From contig SLGN01000313.1 in assembly GCA_007123695.1 (NCBI GenBank), positions 1 through 6,142 of the forward strand: 6,142 nt of DNA. Reading direction: 5' to 3'. The translations under genes were made by a program, and so were the position numbers. This stretch comes from Verrucomicrobiales bacterium (GTDB lineage: Bacteria; Verrucomicrobiota; Verrucomicrobiia; Verrucomicrobiales; DEV007). The notes beneath the pieces were generated by a model. The model was not told where the DNA came from. It ran no database searches and saw only the letters and a program-made list of their open reading frames with translations. Positions 5,313-6,142 of the stretch are shown here, piece by piece. The first letter of the stretch is position 1, and every line of letters starts with the position of its first letter.

Positions 5313-6142
5313 ATGTCCGAAATCGACAAACGCATCTCCCGCTGGCTGGAGACCAACACATTCCATCACAGCGAGTTCTGGGATATGCAGGAGCTGGTGC
5401 GGGCCAAGCGCGAGGCGGGCCTTTCGATCAGCCTCTGCATCCCGACGCTGAACGAGGAGAGAACCATCGGAAAGGAGATCATCGTCTTCAAAAGCGAGCT
5501 GATGGACCGCTATCCGCTGCTCGACGAGATCGCGGTGATCGATTCGGGTTCGAGCGACCGCACCCTCGAGATCGCGGCGAGCTACGGCGCCGACACCTAC
5601 CTCGCCTCGGAGATCCTGCCGCGGCACGGGTCGAAGCCCGGCAAGGGAGAGAACCTGTGGAAGGCGGTCCACCAACTGCGGGGCGACATCATCTGCTACG
5701 TGGACGCCGACATCCGCAACATCCATGCGAAGTTCGCCAGCGCCCTCGTCGCGCCCCTGATCTACCGGCCCGAGGTCAAGTATGTGAAGGCTTTCTACGA
5801 CCGTCCCATCGCCGTCTCCGACGAGATGCGCCCCTCGGGCGGGGGGCGGGTCACCGAGATCCTCGTGCGGCCGCTCTTTTCGATGTTCTTCCCCGAACTC
5901 ACCGCCCTGATCCAGCCGCTGTCGGGCGAATACGCGGTGCGCCGCGAGGTGCTCGAACGGCTCTCCTTCCCCGTGGGCTACGGAGTCGAGACCTCGCACC
6001 TGATCGACCTCTATCGCAGCGACGGCCTCGACGCCTTCGCCCAGACCGACCTCGACAGCCGGGTCCACCGCAACCAGGCGACGCGCGACCTCGGTCGCAT
6101 GGCCTACGGCATCCTCCAGACCTTCATGCGGCGCCTGCGCGA
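5313..6142 (+). CDS. gpgS: Glucosyl-3-phosphoglycerate synthase (GT81), 3' end outside the window
   Basis: 276 residues and two bases are visible; the gene continues past the right edge. GpgS transfers glucose from an NDP-glucose to 3-phosphoglycerate. The product is dephosphorylated to glucosylglycerate, a compatible solute or, in mycobacteria, a precursor of methylglucose lipopolysaccharide. The GT-A fold landmarks of family GT81 appear in order: SLCIPTLNEERTIG (40-53), IDSGSSDRT (76-84), KPGKGENLW (108-116), the metal-binding DAD (131-133), KAFYDRP (159-165), SGGGRVTE (175-182, the 3-phosphoglycerate-binding loop), QPLSGEYA (201-208), GYGVE (222-226), and RVHRN (250-254) with the metal-ligand His252. 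The match to mycobacterial GpgS is close throughout. ATG 5313 fits the family N-terminus, but no Shine-Dalgarno sequence precedes it. The phosphatase partner gpgP is not in view and could lie to the right. Confidence 0.94.
   Translation, partial: MSEIDKRISRWLETNTFHHSEFWDMQELVRAKREAGLSISLCIPTLNEERTIGKEIIVFKSELMDRYPLLDEIAVIDSGSSDRTLEIAASYGADTYLASEILPRHGSKPGKGENLWKAVHQLRGDIICYVDADIRNIHAKFASALVAPLIYRPEVKYVKAFYDRPIAVSDEMRPSGGGRVTEILVRPLFSMFFPELTALIQPLSGEYAVRREVLERLSFPVGYGVETSHLIDLYRSDGLDAFAQTDLDSRVHRNQATRDLGRMAYGILQTFMRRLR

Noticed and set aside
3253..5451. 732-codon plus-strand ORF
   Set aside because: It runs antisense to thrH and then out of frame over the M20-like gene and gpgS, giving an Arg-rich sequence. 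High GC makes such long shadow frames common.
1..6142. tRNA, rRNA, insertion sequence or transposase
   Set aside because: No cloverleaf, rRNA-like segment, transposase frame or terminal inverted repeats with target duplication were found by eye on either strand.

Overview
The window is GC-rich bacterial DNA with strong G/C preference at third codon positions. The gene set (ThrH-type phosphatase/phosphotransferase, secreted Sel1-repeat protein, GT81 glucosyl-3-phosphoglycerate synthase, a trace of a formylglycine-generating-enzyme domain) and the wealth of structured intergenic repeats would fit a member of the Verrucomicrobiota, perhaps Opitutae. That is inference from gene mix and style only; no rRNA or other marker is present. 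Shine-Dalgarno sequences are weak or absent before most starts. The one clear exception lies before a start that is out of frame with its gene.

Layout. 1-230: two copies, 96% identical, of a 103-bp tandem repeat full of short hairpins, plus the first 22 bp of a third. 231-471: pyrimidine-rich low-complexity DNA with no gene. 472-663: a 63-codon ORF that looks like a gene fragment. 664-914: hairpin-rich non-coding DNA leading to a clear ribosome binding site. 915/964-1407: an unrecognised protein whose good start codon is separated from the body by a one-base frame change. 1514-1649: seventeen perfect 8-bp repeats that contain the start codon of the next gene. 1641-3026: a secreted or membrane-anchored protein with nine Sel1-like repeats. 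3027-3312: a nested hairpin and a decayed, reverse-strand C-terminal piece of an FGE/SUMF1-like domain. 3313-3924 (minus): thrH. 3925-4132: divergent intergenic region with a terminator-like element facing thrH. 4133-5287: an M20-family metallopeptidase homologue lacking the catalytic Glu pair. 5313 to the edge: gpgS, cut by the window.

ThrH links serine and threonine biosynthesis (phosphoserine phosphatase / homoserine phosphotransferase). It is transcribed away from the M20-like gene and gpgS, which are 25 bp apart and probably cotranscribed. GpgS makes glucosyl-3-phosphoglycerate from an NDP-glucose and 3-phosphoglycerate, the first step to glucosylglycerate-type solutes. 3-phosphoglycerate is also the precursor of the phosphoserine used by ThrH, a possible metabolic link but not evidence of shared regulation.

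The main points for a second look are: the chain of overlapping start/stop mini-ORFs in the octamer array that runs into the sel1 start codon; the M20 homologue with Ser-Cys where Glu-Glu is expected; the frame break in the hypothetical gene; and the hairpin-studded 103-bp repeat. I found no CRISPR, no complete mobile element and no defence system.
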